From positions 1 through 60,225 of the forward strand of contig JACPHJ010000102.1 in NCBI GenBank assembly GCA_016188675.1: a DNA stretch of 60,225 nucleotides, read 5' to 3'. The DNA comes from Planctomycetota bacterium (GTDB lineage: Bacteria > Planctomycetota > Brocadiia > Brocadiales > Brocadiaceae). Position numbers and translations under genes: made by a program. The notes under the pieces are model-generated. The model was not told the DNA's origin and did not search any database. It worked only from the letters and a program-made list of their open reading frames with translations. Shown here one piece after another: positions 25,928-34,797 of this stretch; position 1 is the first letter of the stretch; the number at the start of each line of letters is the position of its first letter.

Positions 25928-27459
25928 TTCCACAAACCCCTGTCCAGGCTTCTGTATTGTACCGCTTCGGATATATGTTCTATCTTTATATGCTCGCTTT
26001 CGTCCAAGTCTGCAATGGTGCGCCCTACCTTGAGGATCTTACTATGACCGCGCGCAGAAAGCCCCAATTCCGTCATTGCCTGATAAAGAAGCGATTCTGC
26101 ATCTTTATCCATTCCGCAATATTTTTTTACCTGTTTGGAAGACATATGCGCATTCATACCCCCCGGCTGGTCCTTAAATCGTTCTTTTTGCATTGCACGG
26201 GCCGACATCACCTTTTTTCTAATATCCCCAGAAGACTGCGCCTCCCTGTCGGCAACAAGCTCATTATAACGTACGGCAGGCACCTCTATCTGTATATCCA
26301 TTCTGTCCAATAACGGGCCGGAAACTTTTGACATATAATTCTGAATCTGATGCGGCGTGCAATGGCACTCCCTCCGTTTATCAGTATAATATCCGCACGG
26401 GCAGGGATTCATGGCACACACCAGCATAAAATTTGCAGGATACGTGACCGAATTCAGCGCCCGCGAAATTGTTACACTGCCTGCTTCCAGGGGTTGCCGG
26501 AGCACTTCCAAAGTCCTCCGGTCAAATTCCGGAAGCTCGTCCAAAAAAAGCACGCCGTTATGTGAAAGGCTAATCTCGCCGGGTCTCGGAAATGAACCGC
26601 CGCCAATTAACCCCGCGGTACTAATCGTGTGATGAGGGTTGCGAAATGGTCTTGTTGAAACTAATGATTGTTTTGGGTCAAGTAGTCCTAGCACGCTGTA
26701 AATTTTGGTAGTTCCTAAAGCTTCCTCTAAAGTAAGCAAAGGCATAATGGTCGGGATTCGCTGGGCGAGCATCGTCTTTCCGGCGCCCGGCGGCCCTACC
26801 ATAATCACATTGTGATTTCCGGCGACAGCAACCGTCAAAGCCCTTTTGACATGCTCCTGACCTTTGACGTCTGAAAAATCCATGTCGTAGCCGGAAGACT
26901 CCTTAAACACTTCGTTGAGTTCGATTTTGCGTGGTACGGAAGGAATCGCTCCGGTCAAAATCCCTACCGTCTCTGTAAGGGTTTCTACGGGAATGGCATC
27001 AAGACCGTCAACAACCGCCGCCTCGGACGCATTTTCAGAAGGCACCAGAAATTTTTTTATCCCCAGTTCTTTGCACTTGAACGCCATTGATAAACAACCC
27101 CTAACCGGACGTAGCCTGCCATCCAGAGATAGTTCTCCCGCAATGGCATATTCCTGGATATCCGGAACCTCGATTTGGTTCGTTGCTATAAGTATCCCGA
27201 CCGCTATTGGTAATTCAAAAACCGGACCTTCTTTCTTGCGGTCTGCAGGCGCAAGATTTATTGTCATGGGTTTATAAGGAAACCTGTAACCGCTATTATT
27301 GACCGCCGCCTTTACCCTGTCACGGCTCTCCTTAACCGCCGCGTCCGGTAACCCAACGATGGCAATATAAGGCATATCACCCCTGGCGATATAAACTTCA
27401 ATATCCAATAAATATGCTTCAATACCAAAAACGGCAACACTTCTGACTTTAGCCAGCAT
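25924..27459 (-). CDS. YifB/ComM family Mg-chelatase-like AAA+ ATPase
   Basis: 511 residues. N-terminal lid domain (VRSVAVFGIEAYLLDIEVYIARG), then the AAA+ core with Walker A GPPGAGKT at 222-229, LFLDELPEF (Walker B) and a cysteine cluster in CAMNPCPCGYYTDKRRECHC, typical of the family. ComM is a hexameric branch-migration helicase acting in natural transformation. No other competence gene is nearby apart from the pseudopilin at the end of the window. Confidence 0.93.
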   Translation of the reverse strand: MLAKVRSVAVFGIEAYLLDIEVYIARGDMPYIAIVGLPDAAVKESRDRVKAAVNNSGYRFPYKPMTINLAPADRKKEGPVFELPIAVGILIATNQIEVPDIQEYAIAGELSLDGRLRPVRGCLSMAFKCKELGIKKFLVPSENASEAAVVDGLDAIPVETLTETVGILTGAIPSVPRKIELNEVFKESSGYDMDFSDVKGQEHVKRALTVAVAGNHNVIMVGPPGAGKTMLAQRIPTIMPLLTLEEALGTTKIYSVLGLLDPKQSLVSTRPFRNPHHTISTAGLIGGGSFPRPGEISLSHNGVLFLDELPEFDRRTLEVLRQPLEAGSVTISRALNSVTYPANFMLVCAMNPCPCGYYTDKRRECHCTPHQIQNYMSKVSGPLLDRMDIQIEVPAVRYNELVADREAQSSGDIRKKVMSARAMQKERFKDQPGGMNAHMSSKQVKKYCGMDKDAESLLYQAMTELGLSARGHSKILKVGRTIADLDESEHIKIEHISEAVQYRSLDRGLWK

Positions 27460-27491
27460 TCGCTAATACCAAAAAATGTATTCAGATTTTG

Positions 27492-27689
27492 CTATTTTGC
27501 GGTTGCAACTTTATTCAATGCCTTGAGCAGGGCATCCATGTCGATCCCACTCATCCCTGCTGTTTTCTCGATACTAAAACCACCGCCACAGCAGGAATCT
27601 ACCTTAAAATTACTAAAAATCGTAATTGTCTTTGGATATTTCTTTATCACGTCATTAATAACCATATCCTTCGTAATTAAATCCGCCAT
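27492..27689 (-). CDS. DUF542/ScdA-N domain protein (RIC-type, iron-sulfur repair domain)
   Basis: 65 residues. GGAGG at about 27695-27699 fixes the start at the ATG at 27689; the ATG at 27701 overlaps that site. The pattern VINDVIKKYPKTITIFSNFKVDSCCGGG is the N-terminal domain of ScdA/YtfE proteins (conserved Cys-Cys-Gly-Gly), which repair iron-sulfur clusters after nitrosative damage. The hemerythrin domain is missing. A nitric-oxide-related role would fit an organism with NO as a catabolic intermediate, but this is inference. Confidence 0.85.
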   Translation of the reverse strand: MADLITKDMVINDVIKKYPKTITIFSNFKVDSCCGGGFSIEKTAGMSGIDMDALLKALNKVATAK

Positions 27690-27701
27690 TTTCGCCTCCA
27701 A

Positions 27702-28101
27702 AAATATTTTGTTTACTAAATTTTATTCGCAGCTTATTGTTTTTATTATAATTACAGATAAAACATTACTCATCAATGATAATGCAAAATATAATCAAAA
27801 AGCAACGTATTTTTACTTCCACTTTAACACAAAACAATCATTAATCAATGTTTTACAAAATATGAAAATTTTGAAATGAGCATCTCATTTTTGAAATACA
27901 AGACCATTGAAAACAGTTAATGAAAATGTAATAAAAATTTTAACGGTTTTATAACCTCAATATTCCAAAATGCTTATGTAAAATAAATTAAATATAAATA
28001 ATTTATTTAATTGGAATACCGCTTGTGGAGGTGTACAATTGCATTTAAAGACGTACTATGCAAGCGGTTTGTTATTATTTTAAAAGGAGAGGAATTTCGT
28101 A
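27702..28101. promoter_or_regulatory. AT-rich 400-bp leader and promoter region of the TDT channel gene
   Basis: No frame here looks coding. A dyad AAATGAG-CAT-CTCATTT lies at 27874-27890 and could be an operator. Further down, ACCGCTTG (28018-28025) and TGCAT (28040-28044) are together complementary to ATGCAAGCGGT (28057-28068), allowing a stem with a 14-base bulge just before the AAAGGAG ribosome binding site. This could be a regulatory leader structure. No clear -35/-10 pair was found. Confidence 0.4.
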
Positions 28102-29199
28102 ATGAGTGTTATGAGAAATACAATCAAGACGTTACATCCAGCTTATTTTGCATTTATAATGTCAACGGGCATAATTTCGATTGCATCTAATCTTTTGGGT
28201 TTTAAGGGCATTGCATACGGGCTCTTTTATATTAACATCGTCGCATATGCAATCATTCTGTCATTACAAATATTACGGGTGAGGATGTTTTGGACCAATC
28301 TATATAATGACCTTTCCAATCCAAGATTAAGCCTTGTTTTTTTCACTACCGTTGCAGGCACGAATGTACTCGGGGCGCAATTCGCTACCGTAGTAGATCA
28401 ACCAGAAATTGCAAAGATATTCTGGTATTTTGGCATATTTCTCTGGACAATCGTTTCGCTATCCACATTCAATCTCCTCTTTATAAAATGCGACCAAAGA
28501 ATCGAGATGGTAATGCATGGGGGCTGGCTAACCGCGACAGTTGGAACTCAATCGGTAGCCGTCCTTGGGGCATTACTTGCGCCGAAATTCGGGGGCGCCG
28601 GCAGTTTTGTGATGTTTTCCTCCTTTGTATGGTGGATGATCGGTTCTTTTCTTTATATGGTCTTGATTACGTTAATTATGTACAGACTGGTATTCTTCAA
28701 AATATCCCCTGACGCCTTAGTGCCGCCATACTGGATAAATATGGGCGCGCTCGCCATTACAACGCTGGCAGGTTCAATCCTCTGCATAAACATTCCTAAA
28801 ATACAGGGACCGTATCCTGATTTCCTGGGATTTACAAAAGGATTTACCCTATTTTTCTGGTCATTCGGCACCTGGTGGATACCATTTCTGGTGATTATCG
28901 GAATATGGAAATATGTCTTTCACAAGACACAGTTTAAATACACTCCCCTTTATTGGGGCATGGTCTTCCCTTTAGGCATGTACACTGCCTGCACCGTTAG
29001 GCTTTCGCAGGCCATTCAAATTCCATTTATTGCCAACATATCAAAATATTTTATATATGCAGCTTATGTTGCCTGGAGTTTTATATTTATCACTATGATA
29101 ATATCCATGATAAAAGCAGTGTCTGCAAAAGAAGCTGCTACTCAAACAAAGGAGGCAAAGATCGCTCAGCCTCAGATGACCGGTGTTGCAAAAGGATAG
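28102..29199 (+). CDS. TDT family (tellurite-resistance/dicarboxylate, SLAC1-like) anion channel
   Basis: 365 residues with ten hydrophobic segments. The opening LHPAYFAFIMSTGIISIAS and the later FFWSFGTWWIPFLVIIG and YWGMVFPLGMYTACTVRLS are TDT/SLAC1 signatures. Members conduct small anions (malate, nitrate, chloride, sulfite). AAAGGAG lies nine bases before the ATG. Two FNT channel genes follow 0.3 kb downstream on the same strand, suggesting a cluster devoted to small-anion passage such as nitrite or formate. Confidence 0.85.
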   Translation: MSVMRNTIKTLHPAYFAFIMSTGIISIASNLLGFKGIAYGLFYINIVAYAIILSLQILRVRMFWTNLYNDLSNPRLSLVFFTTVAGTNVLGAQFATVVDQPEIAKIFWYFGIFLWTIVSLSTFNLLFIKCDQRIEMVMHGGWLTATVGTQSVAVLGALLAPKFGGAGSFVMFSSFVWWMIGSFLYMVLITLIMYRLVFFKISPDALVPPYWINMGALAITTLAGSILCINIPKIQGPYPDFLGFTKGFTLFFWSFGTWWIPFLVIIGIWKYVFHKTQFKYTPLYWGMVFPLGMYTACTVRLSQAIQIPFIANISKYFIYAAYVAWSFIFITMIISMIKAVSAKEAATQTKEAKIAQPQMTGVAKG

Positions 29200-29271
29200 A
29201 ACTTTTTTAATGCTAAGGAAATTCATAGTTTCTGTTTTTGTGTGTTTTGCGAGATGTAGTAAATTGTTAAC

Positions 29272-29340
29272 ACACCCCTAACCCCTCTCTAGAGGGGAAT
29301 TAAAAAGTCCCCTCTTGGGAGGGGGTTTAGGGGGTGGGTA
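29272..29340. repeat. Full-length double-hairpin repeat (CCCCTCTCTAGAGGGG + CCCCTCTTGGGAGGGG)
   Basis: Outer arms ACACCCCTAA and TTAGGGGGTGGGT flank two hairpins joined by AATTAAAAAGT. It is one of the most complete copies of the family. The rest of the 342-base gap (29200-29541) is AT-rich with no other feature than the ribosome binding site of the next gene. Confidence 0.8.
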
Positions 29341-29541
29341 CAATAAGTTCACGATTGCTTAAAATATTCGTGTAGTCTGCTGTGATTTCCCAATAAAATA
29401 TTTGTTTTTTTATGTGATTAATTCCCGATTTTTATTGTTTAGAAAATGTTCAGTGTAAATAAATATATTATACATTTTAAATATTGTGAGATGACTTTTC
29501 ATTTTTCATAACCCGATTTAACACACGAAAGGAGGTAATTT

Positions 29542-30441
29542 GTGGCTGAAACGCAGAATAACAACGGAACTCCTCAGGAGTATGCCATCCCCGTTATCGA
29601 GATTGACGCATATGCACCCGCGAAGATGGCGGACAGGGTGGGACAGGTTGGTGTTGCGAAATCCCATCTCAGCACATTAACTACATTCGCCCTGAGTATA
29701 CTTGCTGGCGTCTTTATTGCATTGGGTATTCAACTCTCGATGCTGGTAACGCATACCGCTACTTCTAATTATGGCCTGAATCAGTTGGTAGGAGGTGTAG
29801 CCTTCACTTTAGCCTTAGTTTTAATCGTAATTGCCGGAGCAGAACTCTTTACCGGAAATTGTCTTATAGCAATGTCTTTTATGGCCCGAAAAATTACCGG
29901 CAAAGACCTCGCCAGAAATTTGATTATAGCATTTATCGGCAACTTCATAGGCGCCTTAACCCTTGTCTTATGGATATACAACTCAAAGCAATGGACAATA
30001 AATAATTATTTACTGGGCGCTAAAATTGTCCTTGCCGCCAACGACAAAGTAAATATCCCCTTTGGCGCTGCCTTTGCCAGGGGCGTACTTTGCAACGCCC
30101 TGGTATGCCTTGGAATCTGGCTGTGTTACAGCGGCAGAAGCAATATGGATAAGATACTCGCGTTGCTTTGGCCTATCTCCTGCCTTATAGCATGCGGTTT
30201 CGAACATTGCGTAGTTAACATGTGGCTAATCCCAATGGGACTTGTGCTGAAAGGCAATAGCGCCGTTCTTGCCGCTATTGAGAAGTTACACGGTGGACAA
30301 GCAGACCTTTCGAATCTCACGTTTTTCAAGGGATTTTTGATAGACAACCTGTTCCCCGTTGTGCTTGGCAATTTATTCGGCGGTATCGTTCTGGTTGCGG
30401 GTGTGTATTGGTTTATCTATTTGCGCCCATCAAAGAGATAA
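29542..30441 (+). CDS. Formate/nitrite transporter (FNT) family channel, paralogue 1
   Basis: 299 residues, start GTG with AAAGGAGGT eight bases upstream. Six helices with the FNT signatures AGAELFTGN and GFEHCVVNMWLIPMG; the central His that gates anion passage in FocA/NirC is present. FNT pentamers carry formate, nitrite, hydrosulfide or lactate as anion or weak acid. In an anammox bacterium nitrite uptake is plausible. It is the most divergent of the three paralogues and lies 20 bases before the second. Confidence 0.92.
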   Translation: MAETQNNNGTPQEYAIPVIEIDAYAPAKMADRVGQVGVAKSHLSTLTTFALSILAGVFIALGIQLSMLVTHTATSNYGLNQLVGGVAFTLALVLIVIAGAELFTGNCLIAMSFMARKITGKDLARNLIIAFIGNFIGALTLVLWIYNSKQWTINNYLLGAKIVLAANDKVNIPFGAAFARGVLCNALVCLGIWLCYSGRSNMDKILALLWPISCLIACGFEHCVVNMWLIPMGLVLKGNSAVLAAIEKLHGGQADLSNLTFFKGFLIDNLFPVVLGNLFGGIVLVAGVYWFIYLRPSKR

Positions 30442-30461
30442 TTAAAAGGAGAAATAAATAT

Positions 30462-31382
30462 ATGGCAGAAAATAAAGTTTCAAAACCCATCCAGGTTATC
30501 GATATCGATGCCTATGCGCCCCCGCTAATCGCATCCCGAATTGACAAAGTAGCCCTGGTAAAGGCGAAATTAAGTTTTGCGCAGACTTTTTTACTGGGTA
30601 TATTAGCCGGAGTCTATATTGCCATTGGCGCACAATTCGCCACCTTTGTAATAAGCGACTCCACCCTGCACTTTGGACTTAACTCAATGATTGCAGGCAT
30701 TGTCTTCTCCCTCGGACTTATGTTAGTCGTCGTTGGGGGCGCGGAACTCTTTACGGGTAATTGTTTGATTATTATGGGGTATATCAGTAAAAGGATTACA
30801 ACGTACGAAATGCTCAACAACTGGGTCGTTTCTTTTGCCGGGAATTTAGTGGGCAGTCTGACGATGGTTTGCTGGATATCTCAGTCCCATCAATGGGAAT
30901 TTTTTCACAATATGGTCGGCGCAAAGGCGCTGCTTATCGCCAATACGAAGGTTAATCTCTCATTTACAAGTGCCCTGGCAAGGGGCGTCCTTTGCAATTC
31001 CATGGTTTGCCTGGCTGTCTGGCTCTGTTTCAGCGGCAGAAGTGTCGCTGACAAAATCCTCTGCATTGTCTTCCCTATCGGAGGCTTCGTTGCCAGTGGA
31101 TTCGAGCACTGTGTTGCAAACATGTATTTTATTCCAATGGGTGTGGTATTGAAAAAACATCCTGAAGTGGTAGCGGCTGCTGAAAAAATGGCTGGGAAAT
31201 CACTTGACCTCTCCTTGCTCACCTGGAAAGGTTTTTTCGTCAATAATCTTATTCCCGTTACTTTGGGAAATATTGTAGGAGGGGTTATTCTGGTCGGTAT
31301 AATGTTCTGGTTTGTTTATTTGCGGCCGCACATTCACTTGTCTCTTAGCGTAAAACAAGACTTCTTCCACGATAAGAAGTAA
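30462..31382 (+). CDS. Formate/nitrite transporter (FNT) family channel, paralogue 2
   Basis: 306 residues. The frame extends back to 30408 inside paralogue 1, but AAAAGGAG precedes the ATG at 30462, which aligns with the start of the other copies. Motifs GGAELFTGN and GFEHCVANMYFIPMG are intact. It is much closer to paralogue 3 (43041) than to paralogue 1; the helix segments GAQFATFV-SDSTLHFGL are nearly shared. A strong intrinsic terminator follows at 31414-31460. Confidence 0.92.
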   Translation: MAENKVSKPIQVIDIDAYAPPLIASRIDKVALVKAKLSFAQTFLLGILAGVYIAIGAQFATFVISDSTLHFGLNSMIAGIVFSLGLMLVVVGGAELFTGNCLIIMGYISKRITTYEMLNNWVVSFAGNLVGSLTMVCWISQSHQWEFFHNMVGAKALLIANTKVNLSFTSALARGVLCNSMVCLAVWLCFSGRSVADKILCIVFPIGGFVASGFEHCVANMYFIPMGVVLKKHPEVVAAAEKMAGKSLDLSLLTWKGFFVNNLIPVTLGNIVGGVILVGIMFWFVYLRPHIHLSLSVKQDFFHDKK

Positions 31383-31413
31383 ATTTTCTCCAAAATTTAA
31401 ACAATTAGCTTGA

Positions 31414-31464
31414 AAAAATCCCAGCATGAAATAAACTATGTCAATCATGCTGGGATTTTTTTTT
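31414..31464 (+). terminator. Intrinsic terminator after FNT paralogue 2
   Basis: Arms AAAAATCCCAGCATGA (31414-31429) and TCATGCTGGGATTTTT (31445-31460) form a perfect 16-bp stem with a 15-base loop, followed by a run of T to 31464. It ends the FNT operon. Confidence 0.9.
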
Positions 31465-31803
31465 GTATTATTACTCATAGCATTCGCATCCCTCATAGCA
31501 TCCGCTATCTGCTATTTTTTTGCCAAAATAAAGACGTTCTCATTTACGCTCCTCCTGTTTTATACGTGCAACACGTTTCTTTCCTTTTTCCTAATCCACA
31601 ACCAACATATTGTCTTTTTCTATATAATCGTAATATTCCTTATCGCCTTCCCTGTCATTTGTCTCATGCTATTTGCTCTTGATACACTTTACGGCTTATT
31701 CTGTACAGACACTTCCTTTGTCTTGGTTATTGTCTGGCTATTAACACCCGTACTTTTTATCGTAACTCTTGTTTCTTATATCTCGAAGGTAATCCATGCC
31801 TGA
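31438..31803 (+). CDS. Small integral membrane protein upstream of lpxB
   Basis: 121 residues, four hydrophobic helices (MLGFFFVLLLIAFASLIASAICYFF, FTLLLFYTCNTFLSFFLI, IVFFYIIVIFLIAFPVICLMLFAL, FVLVIVWLLTPVLFIVTLVSYI). The end overlaps lpxB by 8 bases, which suggests coupling. The first ATG lies in the loop of the FNT terminator and has no ribosome binding site, so the real start may be later or translation may depend on a promoter inside the terminator. Function unknown. Confidence 0.5.
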   Translation: MSIMLGFFFVLLLIAFASLIASAICYFFAKIKTFSFTLLLFYTCNTFLSFFLIHNQHIVFFYIIVIFLIAFPVICLMLFALDTLYGLFCTDTSFVLVIVWLLTPVLFIVTLVSYISKVIHA

Positions 31804-32935
31804 AATTTCCAGGAAAATATTTATTAGCGCCGGAGACCCGTCGGGGGATATCCACGGCGCGCACCTCATGCGCCGCTTGCTTGAAAAAGACCCCAATCTG
31901 ACATTCTACGGCCTCGGCAGAGAAAACATGACGCGCGCCGGACTACATGGACTCCATGACATGTCCCAAAAATCTTTAATGTGGCTTCACGCCTTAACAG
32001 AGCTATCGACCTTCATGAAAATGAAAAAGGATTGCATCCGTTTTTTGAGGCAGGAAAGGCCATGTGCGGTCATATTGATTGATTATTGCGGTTTCAATTT
32101 CCATATAGCAAGGGCGGCTAAAAAACTGGGTATCCCTGTAATTTACTATGTCAGTCCCCAGCTCTGGGCACATGCACCCTGGCGTGCAAGAAAGATGAAA
32201 AAACTGGTAGACAATCTGCTCGTCATATACCCCTTCGAAAAACCCTTTTATGACAATGCCGGTATTCCTGTCGCCTATGTGGGACATCCGTTATTTGACG
32301 AAATCCATAAAGAGGGAGTTAATGAAGGGTTTGTTACAGAACTAAAAAATCAAATGAGAGAAACCATCATTTCATTTCTTCCAGGCAGCCGCAGACAGGA
32401 AATCGTTCGGTTATTGCCTTTGTTTCTGCAATCAGCAGTGCAGATACATCAGACAATACCCTCGGCACAATTTCTCATCTCCTGCAGCAACGAGCAACAT
32501 TTTGACCTCATACGTGCCATTACGAAAGAATTCAACGCCTCTTATAAAGTTGTCGTAGGAAACGTACATGAAGTAATCAAGGCATCCAGCCTTTGTATAG
32601 CGGGTGCGGGGACAATCACATTACAGATTGCCTACTATCTCAAACCAATGATTATCGCATACAAAATATCACCTATTGCTTATTTTATAGCCAAACCCTT
32701 CCTGACAACTCCATACATTGGCCTTGTAAATAAACTTGCTGACAAGATGATTGTCCCGGAGCGTCTTATGTGCAGAGGGAATCCCGCCTGGCTTGTCAGT
32801 CAGGCAATACAAGTACTCAACAATCCTCAAAAAAGACAGGCTTGTGTTCATGAGTTATCCCTGCTCATGGATACCATTGCAAAGCCAGGGGCATCAGCAC
32901 ATGCGGCGGAGGAGATATTAAAACTTATAGGGTGA
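31796..32935 (+). CDS. lpxB: Lipid-A-disaccharide synthase
   Basis: 379 residues. Signatures: FISAGDPSGDIHGAHLM near the start, IDYCGFNFHIARAAKKLGIPVIYYVSPQLWAHAPWRARKM, FLPGSRRQEI, and AGAGTITLQIAYYLKPMIIAYK. It joins UDP-diacylglucosamine and lipid X on the cytoplasmic face in lipid A synthesis. GAAGG lies six bases before the ATG. Its presence supports a Gram-negative outer membrane. Confidence 0.95.
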   Translation: MPEISRKIFISAGDPSGDIHGAHLMRRLLEKDPNLTFYGLGRENMTRAGLHGLHDMSQKSLMWLHALTELSTFMKMKKDCIRFLRQERPCAVILIDYCGFNFHIARAAKKLGIPVIYYVSPQLWAHAPWRARKMKKLVDNLLVIYPFEKPFYDNAGIPVAYVGHPLFDEIHKEGVNEGFVTELKNQMRETIISFLPGSRRQEIVRLLPLFLQSAVQIHQTIPSAQFLISCSNEQHFDLIRAITKEFNASYKVVVGNVHEVIKASSLCIAGAGTITLQIAYYLKPMIIAYKISPIAYFIAKPFLTTPYIGLVNKLADKMIVPERLMCRGNPAWLVSQAIQVLNNPQKRQACVHELSLLMDTIAKPGASAHAAEEILKLIG

Positions 32936-33132
32936 GCTTAAATTACAGCAATCACCACGATATCATGTTCCCCATAGCTGATTTTTATCTATTAAAATAC
33001 CAATAGTGTAGCACTAACCTCTTTCCAAGATTGTTGTCGAAGACTGGTGTGGTAGGTAGATTCAGCTATGCCCACTATAAGCTTTTGGCGGGGGATAAAC
33101 CACCCGTGCTACTTCGCTTGGATAAATAGTTG

Positions 33133-33981
33133 CTATTTATAAAAATCCTTAAAATCTAATTCTTTACCGTCTTGAATACATTTGCCAATTGAACCTTTTT
33201 CACATTTTTTACCATTTATCCAAATAGTATTTTCAAGATCAGCATCTCTAAAATTCGTATCTTTATTAATTTTTGCACCTATAAGACTAGCATTCTTTAG
33301 ATATGCGCCTGTTAGATCAGCACCTTCTAAACATGCAAAATCGAGATGAGCATCTTCGAGAATTGTCCTCCAAAGAACGGCTCTCTTCAAATTCGCATCA
33401 AACAACAGTATGGCCCCTCTGAGATTTGCATATGAAAGAATACATCCTTCTAAATTTCCCTTACTGAGATCGGTTTTCTCAAGATTAGCATCCTTAAGAT
33501 TACTACCCTTAAGTTGTACTTCTGCAAGATTTGTTTCCTCAAGGTTTATACCCATTAGAACCACTCCCTCAAGATCATTTTTTCTGTCGATAATAATCTC
33601 CTTTAAATCTTCTGTTATTTCATCGTTTGGCTCTTCTTCACCAAAAAGAGAACGAATTATTGATAATGGGTTCTTAACTTCTGGCTTTATAGGACAATGT
33701 TTTTTTTGAAGTGACGGTATTCGCGCTATTATCTTTTTTGTGTAAGGGGTATCAAGCTGTGCAATCACAATATTAACTTTATTTTCTAAGATATTTCTTC
33801 TGTTTTCGTACCTTTGAGAGGCAATACCATACATAGCAAAATAAATCCCTATTACCCAAATGAAAAATACGGAAGGGGGTTGATTATATTCGCTAAGTGG
33901 ACGAATCTTCCGCCAGAGGCATCGAATACCCAAATATTCCCACACAAAGGAAATAATTACTTTCGGCATTTTGTTGTACAT
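33133..33981 (-). CDS. Membrane-anchored pentapeptide-repeat protein
   Basis: 282 residues. One hydrophobic segment near residues 37-53 (VFFIWVIGIYFAMYGIA). Residues 145-245 have about 20 pentapeptide repeats of A(D/N)Lxx type (LKDANLEKTDLSKGNLEGCILSYANL), forming a right-handed quadrilateral beta-helix. Such proteins serve many roles, including topoisomerase protection and signalling; no specific role is visible. The 197-base gap before it and 207-base gap after it hold nothing recognisable. Confidence 0.88.
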   Translation of the reverse strand: MYNKMPKVIISFVWEYLGIRCLWRKIRPLSEYNQPPSVFFIWVIGIYFAMYGIASQRYENRRNILENKVNIVIAQLDTPYTKKIIARIPSLQKKHCPIKPEVKNPLSIIRSLFGEEEPNDEITEDLKEIIIDRKNDLEGVVLMGINLEETNLAEVQLKGSNLKDANLEKTDLSKGNLEGCILSYANLRGAILLFDANLKRAVLWRTILEDAHLDFACLEGADLTGAYLKNASLIGAKINKDTNFRDADLENTIWINGKKCEKGSIGKCIQDGKELDFKDFYK

Positions 33982-34188
33982 TGTTTTGCCACAAAAGGTT
34001 TGCGCCCTTTAATGCAAGTGTTGTAGGATGAATTAAACGAAGTGAACCCATCACTACTTTCTTTTGCACTACCTCCTAAGTTAAAGCAGCAAAAAGAGCT
34101 TTTCGTGGAATGAGGCGTTGTACTCAAAATTTTACGTAAAGATACAGAGTGACCACTATCTTATTTTCCGGCTTTGGTGAATTCCGAT

Positions 34189-34422
34189 TTAGGATGTCTG
34201 TAACAAGGTTTGTTCTATCTCTGGTGAAAAGGCAACAAAAATAAAATATTCAGCAGGGTATAAGTAATCCTCGCCCTCGTTATCTATCACACGAATGTAA
34301 TTTGATTTTGCCGCATTTTCATCTGGCAAAACCTGATAAATCCTCCGCGGAGTTAATAAGTCCGGATCGTCAGAATTTATGCAGATAGCAAAATGTAGTT
34401 TTTGTTTTTTGTGTTTTGCCAT
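34189..34422 (-). CDS. Small conserved-type protein, second of a gene pair (77 aa)
   Basis: 77 residues: basic start MAKHKKQKLHFAICINSDDPDLLTPRRIYQVLPDENAAKSNYIRVIDNEGEDYLYPAEYFIFV. From memory, near-identical patterns (YRVLPDE.A....LRVIDESGEDYLYP) are common in cyanobacteria and other bacteria, where the function is unknown. It starts 4 bases after the stop of its partner, so the two are co-translated. Toxin-antitoxin behaviour is possible but unproven. Confidence 0.7.
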   Translation of the reverse strand: MAKHKKQKLHFAICINSDDPDLLTPRRIYQVLPDENAAKSNYIRVIDNEGEDYLYPAEYFIFVAFSPEIEQTLLQTS

Positions 34423-34426
34423 AATT

Positions 34427-34660
34427 TTAATCCAAGAAACGTTTAATTCTCATTTTCCTTTTACCAATGCCGTGTGCTTCAAACCAATGTATCTCAGCAA
34501 GACGTACGGTACCATCGTACAAGCGAATGTTAACAATTCCCTTCAGTTTCCTCCAACGTCCTTTCCCGTACCGTTTTTGCAAAAGTGGAAGTATTCGAAT
34601 ACTCCTTCCAGCAGCAATTGTTTCTATATCAATAATCTTGCCGATTATTTCGAATTGCAT
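34427..34660 (-). CDS. Small basic protein, first of a gene pair (77 aa)
   Basis: 77 residues, basic: FEIIGKIIDIETIAAGRSIRILPLLQKRYGKGRWRKLKGIVNIRLYDGTVRLAEIHWFEAHGIGKRKMRIKRF. The RYGKGRWRKLKG and EIHWFEAHGIG segments recur, as I remember, in uncharacterised cyanobacterial proteins encoded next to homologues of its partner. No catalytic motif was found. The gene pair stands alone on the minus strand. Confidence 0.7.
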   Translation of the reverse strand: MQFEIIGKIIDIETIAAGRSIRILPLLQKRYGKGRWRKLKGIVNIRLYDGTVRLAEIHWFEAHGIGKRKMRIKRFLD

Positions 34661-34797
34661 CTGATGAATATTATGTCAAGTGCACCCATATAATTCAAGT
34701 AGCAATGTAGAGACGTACAATCTTGCGCCTCTACCCCCTGCCCGTATTTTAACAGTTGCCAAAAGTCTGATTTATTTCTTTGATAGCTAAAGCCAAT

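Noticed and set aside
28024-28044. Sigma54-like TGG...TTGCA before the TDT gene
   Set aside because: The distance between GG and GC is two bases longer than the fixed -24/-12 spacing, and the second half of TGGCAC is missing.
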